Part shown: in pieces, positions 24,774 through 37,032 of the stretch
How positions within the stretch are numbered: the stretch's first letter is position 1
Layout: each line of letters begins with the position of its first letter
From: Vicugna pacos
Lineage: Eukaryota > Chordata > Mammalia > Artiodactyla > Camelidae
NCBI RefSeq assembly: GCF_048564905.1
Contig: NW_027328740.1
Span: 5,711,292 to 5,775,291 of the forward strand
Length of the DNA stretch: 64,000 nucleotides
Direction: 5' to 3'
Position numbers and translations under genes: made by a program
The notes under the pieces: model-generated
Told to the model about the DNA's origin: nothing
Seen by the model: only the letters and a program-made list of their open reading frames with translations
Database searches by the model: none

Positions 24774-26024
24774 GTGTTCTGCATTCCATGTTCTAAATTC
24801 TGGGTTCTATATTCTCTATTCTATATTCTATATTGTGTGTTGTACATTCTATATTCTAAAATTTATATTATGTATTCTGTATTCTATATTCTGTGTTCTG
24901 AATTCCATTTTCAAAATTCTGGGTTCTGTATTCTTTTTTCCATAATGTATATACTTTATTCAACATTCTATATTCTGTATTCTATATTCTGCATTCCATA
25001 TTCTATATTCTATTTTCTCTGTTCTGCGTTTATATTCTAAATTAGATATTCAGTATACTGTATTCTATATTCTAAATTCTGTGTTCTGCAATCCATGTTC
25101 TAAATTCTGGGTTCTATATTCTCTATTCTATAATCTATATTGTGTGTTGTACATTCTATATTCTAAATAATATATTCAGTTTACTGTATTCTATATTCTA
25201 AATTCTGTGTTCTGCATTCCATGTTCTAAATTCTATATTCAGTATTCTGTATTCTACATTCTAAATTCTGTGTTCTTCATTCCATTTTCTATATTCTGGG
25301 TTCTATATTCTGTTTTCCATATTCTAAATTCTGTGCTCCATATTGTATATTCTGTATTCAATATTCTGCATTCCGTATTCTACATTCCATATTCTGTGTT
25401 CTACATTCTATATTCTAAACTTTATATTCAGTATTCTGTATTCTATATTTTAAATTGTGTGCTCTGCATTCCATTTTCTAAATTCTGGGTTCTGTATTCT
25501 CTTTTCTTATTTCTATATTCTGTGTTCAACATTCTATATTCTGTATTCTATATTCTTCATTCCGTATTCTATACTCTATATTCTGTGTTCTACATTCTAT
25601 ATTCTTAATTCTATAATCGGTATTCTTTACACTGTATTCTAAATTCTGTGTTCTTCATTCTATATTCTAAATTTTATATTCATTACTCTGTATTCTCTAT
25701 TCTAAATTCTGTGTTCTGAATTCCATGTTCTACATTCTGTCTTCTATATTCTCTATTCTATATTCTATATTCTGTGTTCTACATTCTATATTCTAAAATT
25801 TATATTATGTATTCTGTATTCTATATTCTAAATTCTGTGTTCTGAATTCCATTTTCTAAATTCTGGGATCTGTATTCTGTTTTCCATAATGTATATTCTG
25901 TATTCTACATTCTATATTCTGTATTCTATATTCTGCATTCCGTATTCTATATTCTATATTCTGTGTTCTGCATTTATATTCCAAATTCGATATTCAGTAT
26001 TCTGTATTCTATATTCTAAATTCT
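24774..26024 (+). repeat. 1,250-bp repeat, copy 2 (1,251 bp)
   Basis: The short part is 24774-25080 and the full part 25081-26024. It is almost identical to copy 1. It differs at landmark f (GTGTGCTCTG versus GTGTGCCCTG) and by an extra base in AAATTCTGTG near 25,650, where copy 1 reads AAATCTGTG. Confidence 0.87.
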
Positions 26025-27274
26025 GTGTTCTGCATTCCATGTTCTAAATTCTGGGTTCTATATTCTCTATTCTATATTCTATATTGTGTGTTGTACATTC
26101 TATATTCTAAAATTTATATTATGTATTCTGTATTCTATATTCTGTGTTCTGAATTCCATTTTCAAAATTTTGGGTTCTGTATTCATTTTTCCATAATGTA
26201 TATTCTTTATTCAACATTCTATATTCTGTATTCTATATTCTGCATTCCATATTCTATATTCTATATTCTCTGTTCTGCGTTTATATTCTAAATTAGATAT
26301 TCAGTATACTGTATTCTATATTCTAAATTCTGTGTTCTGCAATCCATGTTCTAAATTCTGGGTTCTATATTCTCTATTCTATAATCTATATTGTGTGTTG
26401 TACATTCTATATTCTAAATAATATATTCAGTTTACTGTATTCTATATTCTAAATTCTGTGTTCTGCATTCCATGTTCTAAATTCTATATTCAGTATTCTG
26501 TATTCTACATTCTAAATTCTGTGTTCTGCATTCCATTTTCTATATTCTGGGTTCTATATTCTGTTTTCCTTATTCTAAATTCTGTGCTCCATATTGTATA
26601 TTCTGTATTCAATATTCTGCATTCCATATTCTACATTCCAAATTCTGTGTTCCACATTCTATATTCTAAATTTTATATTCAGTATTCTGTATTCTATATT
26701 TTAAATTGTGTGCTCTGCATTCCATTTTCTAAATTCTGGGTTCTGTATTCTGTTTTCTTATTTCTATATTCTGTGTTCAATATTCTATATTCTCTATTCT
26801 ATATTCTACATTCCGTATTCTATATTCTATACTCTGTATATACATTCTATATTCTAAATTCTATATTCAGTATTCTGTATTCTATATACTAAATTCTGTG
26901 TTCTGCATTCCATGTTCTAAATTTTGGGTTCCATATACTCTATGAAATATTCCATATTCTGTGTTCTAAATTCTATATTCTGTATCCTAGTTTATGCATT
27001 CCGTACTCTATATTCTATATTCTGTGTTCTACATTCTATGTTCTAAAATTTATATTATGTATTCTATATTCTATATTCTAAATTCTGTGTCCTTAATTCC
27101 ATTTTCTAAATTCTGGGTTCTGTATTCTGTTTTCCAAAATGTATATTCTGTATTCTACATTCTATATTCTGTATTCTATATTCTGCAGTCCGTATTCTAT
27201 ATTCTATATTCTGTGTTCTGCATTTATATTCTAAATTCGTTATTCATTATTCTGTATTCTATATTCTAAATTCT
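26025..27274 (+). repeat. 1,250-bp repeat, copy 3, with C-type right end
   Basis: The short part is 26025-26331 and the full part 26332-27274. It is like copies 1 and 2 until after landmark g. There it passes into a C-type tail: TATATACATTC, CCATGTTCTAAATTTTGGG and GAAATATTCC at 26,944. It is a hybrid and is the left edge of the next mosaic block. Confidence 0.82.
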
Positions 27275-29162
27275 GTGTTCTGCATTCCATGTTCTAAATT
27301 CTGTGTTCTCTATTCTCTATTCTATATTCTATATTGTGTGTTGTACATTATATATTCTAAATACTATATTCAGTTTACTGTATTCTATATTCTAGATTCT
27401 GTGTTCTGCATTCCATGTTGTACTTTCTATATTCATTATTCTCTATTCTATATTCTAAATTCTGTGTTCTGCATTCCATTTTCTATATTCTGGGCTCTAT
27501 ATTCTGTTTTCCATATTCTAAATTCTGTGTTCCATATTCTATATTCTGTATTCAATATTATGCCTTCTGTATGCTACATTCCATATTCTGTGTTCTACAT
27601 TCTATATTCTAAATTTTATATTCAGTATTCTGTATTCTATATTTTAAATTGTGTGCTCTGCATTCCATTTTCTAAATTCTGGGTTCTGTATTCTGTTTTC
27701 TTATTTCTATATTCTGTGTTCAACATTCTATATTCTGTATTCTATATTCTTCATTCCGTATTCTATATTCTATATTCTGTGTTCTACATTCTATATTCTT
27801 AATTCTATATTCTGTATTCTTTACACTGTATTCTAAATTCTGTGTTCTTCATTCTATATTCTAAATTCTATATTCATTACTCTGTATTCTATATTCTAAA
27901 TTCAGTGTTCTGAATTCCATGTTCTATATTCTGTCTTCTATATTCTCTATTCTATATTCTATATTCTGTGTTCTACATTCTATATTCTAAAATTTATATT
28001 ATGTATTCTGTATTCTATATTCTAAATTCTGTGTTCTGAAATCCATTTTCTAAATTCTGGGTTCTGTATTCTGTTTTCCATAATGTATATTCTGTATTCT
28101 ACATTCTATATTCTGTATTCTATATTCTGCATTCCGTATTCTATATTCTATATTCTGTGTTCTGCGTTTATATTCTAAATTCGATATTCGGTATTCTGTA
28201 TTCTATATTCTAAATTCTGTGTTCTTCATTCCATGTTCTAAATTCTGGGTTCTATATTCTCTACTGTATTTTCTATATTGTGTGTTGTACATTCTATATT
28301 CTAAATTCTATATTCAGTTTACTGTATTCTATATTCTAAATTCTGTGTTCTGCATTCCATGTTCTAAATTCAATATTCAGTGTTCTGTATTCTATATTCT
28401 AAATTCTGTGTTCTGCATTCCATTTTCTATATTCTGGGTTGTGTATTCTGTTTTCCATATTCTAAATTCTGTGTTTCATATTCTATATTCTGTATTCAAT
28501 ATTCTGCATTTCGTATTCTACATTCCATATTCTGTGTTCTACATTCTATATTCTAAATTTTATATTCAATATTCTGTATTCTATATTTTAAATTCTGTGC
28601 TCTGCATTCCATTTTCTAAATTCTGGGTTCTGTATTCTGATTTCTTATTTCTATATACTGTGTTCAATATTCTATATTCTCTATTCTATATTCTACAGTC
28701 CGTATTGTATATTCTATATTCTGTATACCTCATTCTATATTCTAAATTCGATATTCAGTATTCTGTATTCTATATTCTAAATTCTGTGTTCTGCATTCCA
28801 TGTTCTAAATTTTGGGTTCCATATACTCTATGAAATATTCCATATTCAGTGTTCTAAATGCTATATTCTGTATCCTCTATTATGCATTCCGTACTCTATA
28901 TTCTATATTCTGGGTTCTACATTCTATATTCTAAAATTTATTTTATGTATTCTGTATTCTATATTCTAAATTCTGTGTTCTTAATTCCATTTTCTAAATT
29001 CTGGGTTCTGTATTCTGTTTTCCATAATGTATATTCTGTATTCTACATTCTATATTCTGTATTCTATATTCTGCATTCCGTATTCTATATTCTATATTCT
29101 GTGTTCTGCGTTTATATTCTAAATTCGTTATTCATTATTCTGTATTCTATATTCTAAATTCT
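27275..29162 (+). repeat. E (27275-28218) and C (28219-29162) super-monomers
   Basis: Both are 944 bp. E is marked by CTGTGTTCTCTATTC at a, CATGTTGTACTTTC, GGGCTCTATATTC and TGCCTTCTGTATGC. Its first 440 bp after 27,371 are nearly identical to the left end of the window. C has CTCTACTGTATTTTC, GTTTCATATTC and GAAATATTCC at 28,832. The E-C pair recurs at 33,382 and 37,033. Confidence 0.88.
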
Positions 29163-30548
29163 GTGTTCTGCATTCCATGTTCTAAATTCTGGGTTCTATA
29201 TTCTCTTTTCTATATTCTATATTGTGTGTTGAACATTCTATATTCTAAATTCTATATTCAGTTTACTGTATTCTATATTCTAGATTCTGTGTTCTGCATT
29301 CCATTTTCTATATTCTGGGTTCTATATTCTGTTTTCCATATTCTCAATTCTGTGTTCCAAATTCTATATTCTGTATTCAATATTCTGCATTCCGTATTCT
29401 ACATTCCATATTCTGTGTTGTACATTCTATATTCTAAATATTATATTCAGTATTCTGTATTCTATATTTTAAATTCTGTGCTCTGTGTTCCATTTTCTAA
29501 ATTCTGGGTTCTGTATTCTGTTTTCTTATTTCTATATTCTGTGTTCAACATTCTATATTCTGTATTGTATATTCTTCATTCCGTATTCTATATTCTAAAT
29601 TCTGTGTTCTATATTCTATATTCTTAATTCTATATTCTGTATTCTTTACACTGTATTCTAAATTCTGTATTCTTCATTCTATATTCTAAATTCAATATTC
29701 ATTATTCTGTATTCTATATTCTAAATTCTGTGTTCTGAATTCCATGTTCTAAATTCTGTCTTCTATATTCTCTATTCTATATTCTATATTCTGTGTTCTA
29801 CATTCTATATTCTAAAATTTATATTATGTATTCTGTATTCTATATTCTAAATTCTGTGTTCTGCATTCCATGTTCTAAATTCTGGGTTCTATATTCTCTT
29901 TTCTATATTCTATATTGTGTGTTGAACATTCTATATTCTAAATTCTATATTCAGTTTACTGTATTCTATATTCTAGATTCTGTGTTCTGCATTCCATTTT
30001 CTATATTCGGGGTTCTATATTCTGTTTTCCATATTCTCAATTCTGTGTTCCAAATTCTATATTCTGTATTCAATATTCTGCATTCCGTATCCTACATTCC
30101 ATATTCTGTGTTGTACATTCTATATTCTAAATATTATATTCAGTATTCTGTATTCTATATTTTAAATTCTGTGCTCTGTGTTCCATTTTCTAAATTCTGG
30201 GTTCTGTATTCTGTTTTCTTATTTCTATATTCTGTGTTCAACATTCTATATTCTGTATTGTATATTCTTCATTCCGTATTCTATATTCTAAATTCTGTGT
30301 TCTATATTCTATATTCTTAATTCTATATTCTGTATTCTTTACACTGTATTCTAAATTCTGTGTTCTTCATTCTATATTCTAAATTCAATATTCATTATTC
30401 TGTATTCTATATTCTAAATTCTGTGTTCTGAATTCCATGTTCTAAATTCTGTCTTCTATATTCTCTATTCTATATTCTATATTCTGTGTTCTACATTCTA
30501 TATTCTAAAATTTATATTATGTATTCTGTATTCTATATTCTAAATTCT
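29163..30548 (+). repeat. 693-bp short D unit, two tandem copies
   Basis: The copies are 29163-29855 and 29856-30548. Each is D-type (TTGAACATTC, CTAGATTC, GTGTTCC at f) but passes from k directly to the next landmark a, omitting l and m. The length is exactly 99 heptamers. Differences include CGGGGTTC near 30,008 and CGTATCCTAC near 30,088 in the second copy. A single copy of the same unit lies at 38,921. Confidence 0.9.
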
Positions 30549-31492
30549 GTGTTCTGCATTCCATGTTCTAAATTCTGGGTTCTATATTCTCTATTCTATA
30601 TTCTATATTGTGTGTTGTACATTCTATATTCTAAATTCTATATTCAGTTTACTATATTCTATATTCTAATTTCTGTGTTCTGCATTCCATGTTCTAATTT
30701 CTATATTCATTATTCTGTATTCTATATTCTAAATTCTGTGTTCTGCATTCCATTTTCTATATTCTGAGTTCTATATTCTGTTTTCCATATTCTAAATTCT
30801 GTGTTCCATATTCTATATTCTGTATTCAATATTCTGCATTCCGTATTCTACATTCCATATTCTGTGTTCTACATTCTATATTCTAAAGTTTATATTCAGT
30901 ATTCTGTATTCTATATTTTAAATTGTGTGCTCTGCATTCCATTTTCTAAATTTTGGGTTCTGTATTCTCTGTTCTTATTTCTATATTCTGTGTTCAACAT
31001 TCTATATTCTGTATTCTATATTCTTCATTCCGTATTCTATATTCTATATTCTGTGTTCTACATTCTATATTCTTAATTCTATATTCGGTATTCTTTACAC
31101 TGTATTCTAAATTCTGTGTTCTTCATTCTATATTCTAAATTTTATATTCATTACTCTGTATTCTCTATTCTAAATTCTGTGTTCTGAATTCCATGTTCTA
31201 CATTCTGTCTTCTATATTCTCTATTCTATATTCTATATTCTGTGTTCTACATTCTATATTCTAAAATTTATATTATGTATTCTGTATTCTATATTCTAAA
31301 TTCTGTGTTCTGAATTCCATTTTCTAAATTCTGGGTTCTGTATTCTGTTTTCCATAATGTATATTCTGTATTCTACATTCTATATTCTGTATTCTATATT
31401 CCGCATTCCGTATTCTATATTCTATATTCTGTGTTCTGCGTTTATATTCCAAATTCGATATTCAGTATTGTGTATTCTATATTCTAAATTCT
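30549..31492 (+). repeat. Super-monomer, B-like (944 bp)
   Basis: It contains TTTACTATATTC at c, CTAATTTCTATATTC in the 63-bp module, CTGAGTTCTATATTC and TCTGTTCTTATTTC at g. It matches 39,614-40,557 at an offset of 9,065 bp with few changes (for example AAGTTTATATTC versus AACTTTATATTC). Confidence 0.87.
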
Positions 31493-33381
31493 GTGTTCTG
31501 CATTCCATGTTCTAAATTCTGGGTTCTATATTCTCTATTATATATTCTATATTTTGTGTTGTATATTCTATATTCTAAATTCTATATTCAGTTTACTGTA
31601 TTCTATATTCTAGATTCTGTGTTCTGCATTCCATTTTCTATATTCTGGGATCTATATACTGTTTTTCACATTCTAAATTCTGTGTTTCATATTATATATT
31701 CTGTATTCAATATTCTGCATTCCGTATTCTACATTCCATATTCTGTGTTCTACATTCTATATTCTAAATTTTATATTCAGTATTCTGTATTCTATATTTT
31801 AAATTGTGTGCTCTGCATTCCATTTTCTAAATTCTGGGTTCTGTATTCTGTTTTCTTATTTCTATATTCTGTGTTCAACATTCTATATTCGGTATACTAT
31901 ATTCTTCATTCCGTATTCTATATTCTATATTCTGTGTTCTACATTCTATATTCTTAATTCTATATTCTGTATTCTTTACACTGTATTCTAAATTCTGTGT
32001 TCTTCATTCTATATTCTAAATTCTGTATTCATTATTTTGTATTCTATATTCTAAATTCTGTGTTCTGAATTCCATGTTCTAAATCCTGGTTTCTACATAC
32101 TCTTTTCTATATTCTATATTGTGTGTTGTACATTCTATATTCTAAATTCTATATTCAGTTTACTGTATTCTATATTCTAGATTCTGTGTTCTGCATTCCA
32201 TGTTCTAATTTCTATATTCATTATTCTGTATTCTATATTCTAAATTCTGTGTTCTGCATTACATTTTCTATATTCTGTGTTCTATATTCTGTTTTCCATA
32301 TTCTAAATTCTGTGTTCCATATTCTATATTCTGTATTCAATATTCTGCATTCCGTATTCTACATTCCATATTCTGTGTTCTACATTCTATATTCTAAATT
32401 TTATATTCACCATTCTGTATTCTATATTTTAAATTTTGTGCTCTGCATTCCATTTTCTAAATTCTGGGTTCTATATTCTCTACTGTATTTTCTATATTGT
32501 GTGTTGTACATTCTATATTCTAAATTCTATATTCAGTTTACTGTATTCTATATTCTAAATTCTGTGTTCTGCATTCCATGTTCTAAATTCAATATTCAGT
32601 GTTCTGTATTCTATATTCTAAATTCTGTGTTCTGCATTCCATTTTCTATATTCTGGGTTGTGTATTCTGTTTTCCATATTCTAAATTCTGTGTTTCATAT
32701 TCTATATTCTGTATTCAATATTCTGCATTTCGTATTCTACATTCCATATTCTGTGTTCTAAATTCTATATTCTAAATTTTATATTCAATATTCTGTATTC
32801 TATATTTTAAATTCTGTGCTCTGCATTCCATTTTCTAAATTTTGGGTTCTGTATTCTGATTTCTTATTTCTATATTCTGTGTTCAATATTCTATATTCTC
32901 TATTCTATATTCTACAGTCCTTATTGTATATTCTATATTCTGTATACCTCATTCTATATTCTAAATTCGATATTCAGTATTCTGTATTCTATATTCTAAA
33001 TTCTGTGTTCTGCATTCCATGTTCTAAATTTTGGGTTCCATATACTCTATGAAATATTCCATATTCAGTGTTCTAAATGCTATATTCTGTATCCTCTATT
33101 ATGCATTCCGTACTCTATATTCTATATTCTGGGTTCTACATTCTACATTCTAAAATTTATATTATGTATTCTGTATTCTATATTCTAAATTCTGTGTACT
33201 TAATTCCATTTTCTAAATTCTGGGTTCTGTATTCTGTTTTCCAAAATGTATATTCTGTATTCTACATTCTATATTCTGTATTCTATATTCTGCAGTCCTT
33301 ATTCTATATTCTATATTCTGTGTTCTGCATTTATATTCTAAATTCGTTATTCATTATTCTGTATTCTATATTCTAAATTCT
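31493..33381 (+). repeat. F (567 bp) - truncated G (378 bp) - C (944 bp) fusion block
   Basis: F (31493-32059) runs a to i, then enters a hybrid j/a string, GAATTCCATGTTCTAAATCC. G (32060-32437) starts there and runs b to f. At 32,438 landmark f joins the beginning of a C unit: GTGCTCTGCATTCCATTTTC is followed by CTCTACTGTATTTTC. The shared string TTCTAAATTCTGGGTTCT, present after both f and a, marks the joint. C continues to 33,381 with GAAATATTCC at 33,051. Confidence 0.86.
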
Positions 33382-36300
33382 GTGTTCTGCATTCCATGTT
33401 CTAAATTCTGTGTTCTCTATTCTCTATTCTCTATTCTATATTGTGTGTTGTACATTATATATTCTAAATACTATATTCAGTTTTCTGTATTCTATATTCT
33501 AGATTCTGTGTTCTGCATTCCATGTTGTACTTTCTATATTCATTATTCTCTATTCTATATTCTAAATTCTGTGTTCTGCATTCCATTTTCTATATTCTGG
33601 GCTCTATATTCTGTTTTCCATATTCTAAATTCTGTGTTCCATATTCTATATTCTGTATTCAATATTCTGCCTTCTGTATGCTACATTCCATATTCTGTGT
33701 TCTACATTCTATATTCTAAATTTTATATTCAGTATTCTGTATTCTATATTTTAAATTGTGTGCTCTGCATTCCATTTTCTAAATTCTGGGTTCTGTATTC
33801 TGTTTTCTTATTTCTATATTCTGTGTTAAATATTCTATATTCTGTATTCTATATTCTTCATTCCGTATTCTATATTCTATATTCTGTGTTCTACATTCTA
33901 TATTCTTAATTCTATATTCTGTATTCTTTACACTGTATTCTAAATTCTGTGTTCTTCATTCTATATTCTAAATTCTATATTCATTACTCTGTATTCTATA
34001 TTCTAAATTCAGTGTTCTGAATTCCATGTTCTATATTCTGTCTTCTATATTCTGTCTTCTATATTCTATATTCTGTGTTCTACATTCTATATTCTAAAAT
34101 TTATATTATGTATTCTGTATTCTATATTCTAAATTCTGTGTTCTGAATTCCATTTTCTAAATTCTGGGTTCTGTATTCTGTTTTCCATAATTTATATTCT
34201 GTATTCTACATTCTATATTCTGTATTCTATATTCTGCATTCCGTATTCTATATTCTATATTCTGTGTTCTGCGTTTATATTCTAAATTCGATATTCGGTA
34301 TTCTGTATTCTATATTCTAAATTCTGTGTTCTTCATTCCATGTTCTAAATTCTGGGTTCTATATTCTCTACTGTATTTTCTATATTGTGTGTTGTACATT
34401 CTATATTCTAAATTCTATATTCAGTTTACTGTATTCTATATTCTAATTTCTGTGTTCTGCATTCCATGTTCTAAATTCAATATTCAGTGTTCTGTATTCT
34501 ATATTCTAAATTCTGTGTTCTGCATTCCATTTTCTATATTCTGGGTTGTGTATTCTGTTTTCCATATTCTAAATTCTGTGTTTCATATTCTATATTCTGT
34601 ATTCAATATTCTGCATTTCGTATTCTACATTCCATATTCTGTGTTCTACATTCTATATTCTAAATTTTATATTCAATATTCTGTATTCTATATTTTAAAT
34701 TCTGTGCTCTGCATTCCATTTTCTAAATTTTGGGTTCTGTATTCTGATTTCTTATTTCTATATTCTGTGTTCAATATTCTATATTCTCTATTCTATATTC
34801 TACAGTCCGTATTGTATATTCTATATTCTGTATACCTCATTCTTTATTCTAAATTCGATATTCAGTATTCTGTATTCTATATTCTAAATTCTGTGTTCTG
34901 CATTCCATGTTCTAAATTTTGGGTTCCATATACTCTATGAAATATTCCATATTCAGTGTTCTAAATGCTATATTCTGTATCCTCTATTATGCATTCCGTA
35001 CTCTATATTCTATATTCTGGGTTCTACATTCTATATTCTAAAATTTATATTATGTATTCTGTATTCTATATTCTAAATTCTGTGTACTTAATTCCATTTT
35101 CTAAATTCTGGGTTCTGTATTCTGTTTTCCATAATGTATATTCTGTATTCTACATTCTATATTCTGTATTCTATATTCTGCATTCCGTATTCTATATTCT
35201 ATATTCTGTGTTCTGCGTTTATATTCTAAATTCGTTACTCATTATTCTGTATACTATATTCTAAATTCTGTGTTCTGCATTCCATGTTCTAAATTCTGGG
35301 TTCTATATTCTCTTTTCTATATTCTATATTGTGTGTTGAACATTCTATATTCTAAATTCTATATTCAGTTTACTGTATTCTATATTCTAGATTCTGTGTT
35401 CTGCATTCCATTTTCTATATTCTGGGTTCTATATTCTGTTTTCCATATTCTCAATTCTGTGTTCCAAATTCTATATTCTGTATTCAATATTCTGCATTCC
35501 GTATTCTACATTCCATATTCTGTGTTGTACATTCTATATTCTAAATATTATATTCAGTATTCTGTATTCTATATTTTAAATTGTGTGCTCTGCATTCCAT
35601 TTTCTAAATTCTGGGTTCTGTATTCTGTTTTCTTATTTCTATATTCTGTGTTCAACATTCTATATTCGGTATACTATATTCTTCATTCCGTATTCTATAT
35701 TCTATATTCTGTGTTCTGAATTCCATGTTCTAAATCCTGGTTTCTATATACTCTTTTCTATATTCTATATTGTGTGTTGTACATTCTATATTCTAAATTC
35801 TATATTCAGTTTACTGTATTCTATATTCTAGATTCTGTGTTCTGCATTCCATGTTCTAATTTCTATATTCATTATTCTGTATTCTATATTCTAAATTCTG
35901 TGTTCTGCATTACATTTTCTATATTCTGTGTTCTATATTCTGTTTTCCATATTCTAAATTCTGTGTTCCATATTCTATATTCTGTATTCAATATTCTGCA
36001 TTCCGTATTCTACATTCCATATTCTGTGTTCTACATTCTATATTCTAAATTTTATATTCACCATTCTGTATTCTATATTTTAAATTGTGTGCTCTGCATT
36101 CCATTTTCTAAATTCTGGGTTCTATATTCTCTACTGTATTTTCTATATTGTGTGTTGTACATTCTATATTCTAAATTCTATATTCAGTTTACTGTATTCT
36201 ATATTCTAAATTCTGTGTTCTGCATTCCATGTTCTAAATTCAATATTCAGTGTTCTGTATTCTATATTCTAAATTCTGTGTTCTGCATTCCATTTTCTAT

Positions 36301-37032
36301 ATTCTGGGTTGTGTATTCTGTTTTCCATATTCTAAATTCTGTGTTTCATATTCTATATTCTGTATTCAATATTCTGCATTTCGTATTCTACATTCCATAT
36401 TCTGTGTTCTAAATTCTATATTCTAAATTTTATATTCAATATTCTGTATTCTATATTTTAAATTCTGTGCTCTGCATTCCATTTTCAAAATTTTGGGTTC
36501 TGTATTCTGATTTCTTATTTCTATATTCTGTGTTCAATATTCTATATTCTCTATTCTATATTCTACAGTCCTTATTGTATATTCTGTATTCTGTATACCT
36601 CATTCTATATTCTAAATTCGATATTCAGTATTCTGTATTCTATATTCTAAATTCTGTGTTCTGCATTCCATGTTCTAAATTTTGGGTTCCATATACTCTA
36701 TGAAATATTCCATATTCAGTGTTCTAAATGCTATATTCTGTATCCTCTATTATGCATTCCGTACTCTATATTCTATATTCTGGGTTCTACATTCTACATT
36801 CTAAAATTTATATTATGTATTCTGTATTCTATATTCTAAATTCTGTGTACTTAATTCCATTTTCTAAATTCTGGGTTCTGTATTCTGTTTTCCAAAATGT
36901 ATATTCTGTATTCTACATTCTATATTCTGTATTCTATATTCTGCAGTCCTTATTCTATATTCTATATTCTGTGTTCTGCATTTATATTCTAAATTCGTTA
37001 TTCATTATTCTGTATTCTATATTCTAAATTCT
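33382..37032 (+). repeat. 3,651-bp E-C-(D/F)-G-C block
   Basis: E 33382-34325, C 34326-35269, D/F hybrid 35270-35710, G 35711-36088, C 36089-37032. The block repeats neighbouring sequence at offset 3,651. The G-C fusion and all of E and C are matched 3,651 bp away with very few differences. The hybrid begins as D and changes to F type at landmark f near 35,580. It then skips from h to j near 35,715, losing landmark i. Confidence 0.87.
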
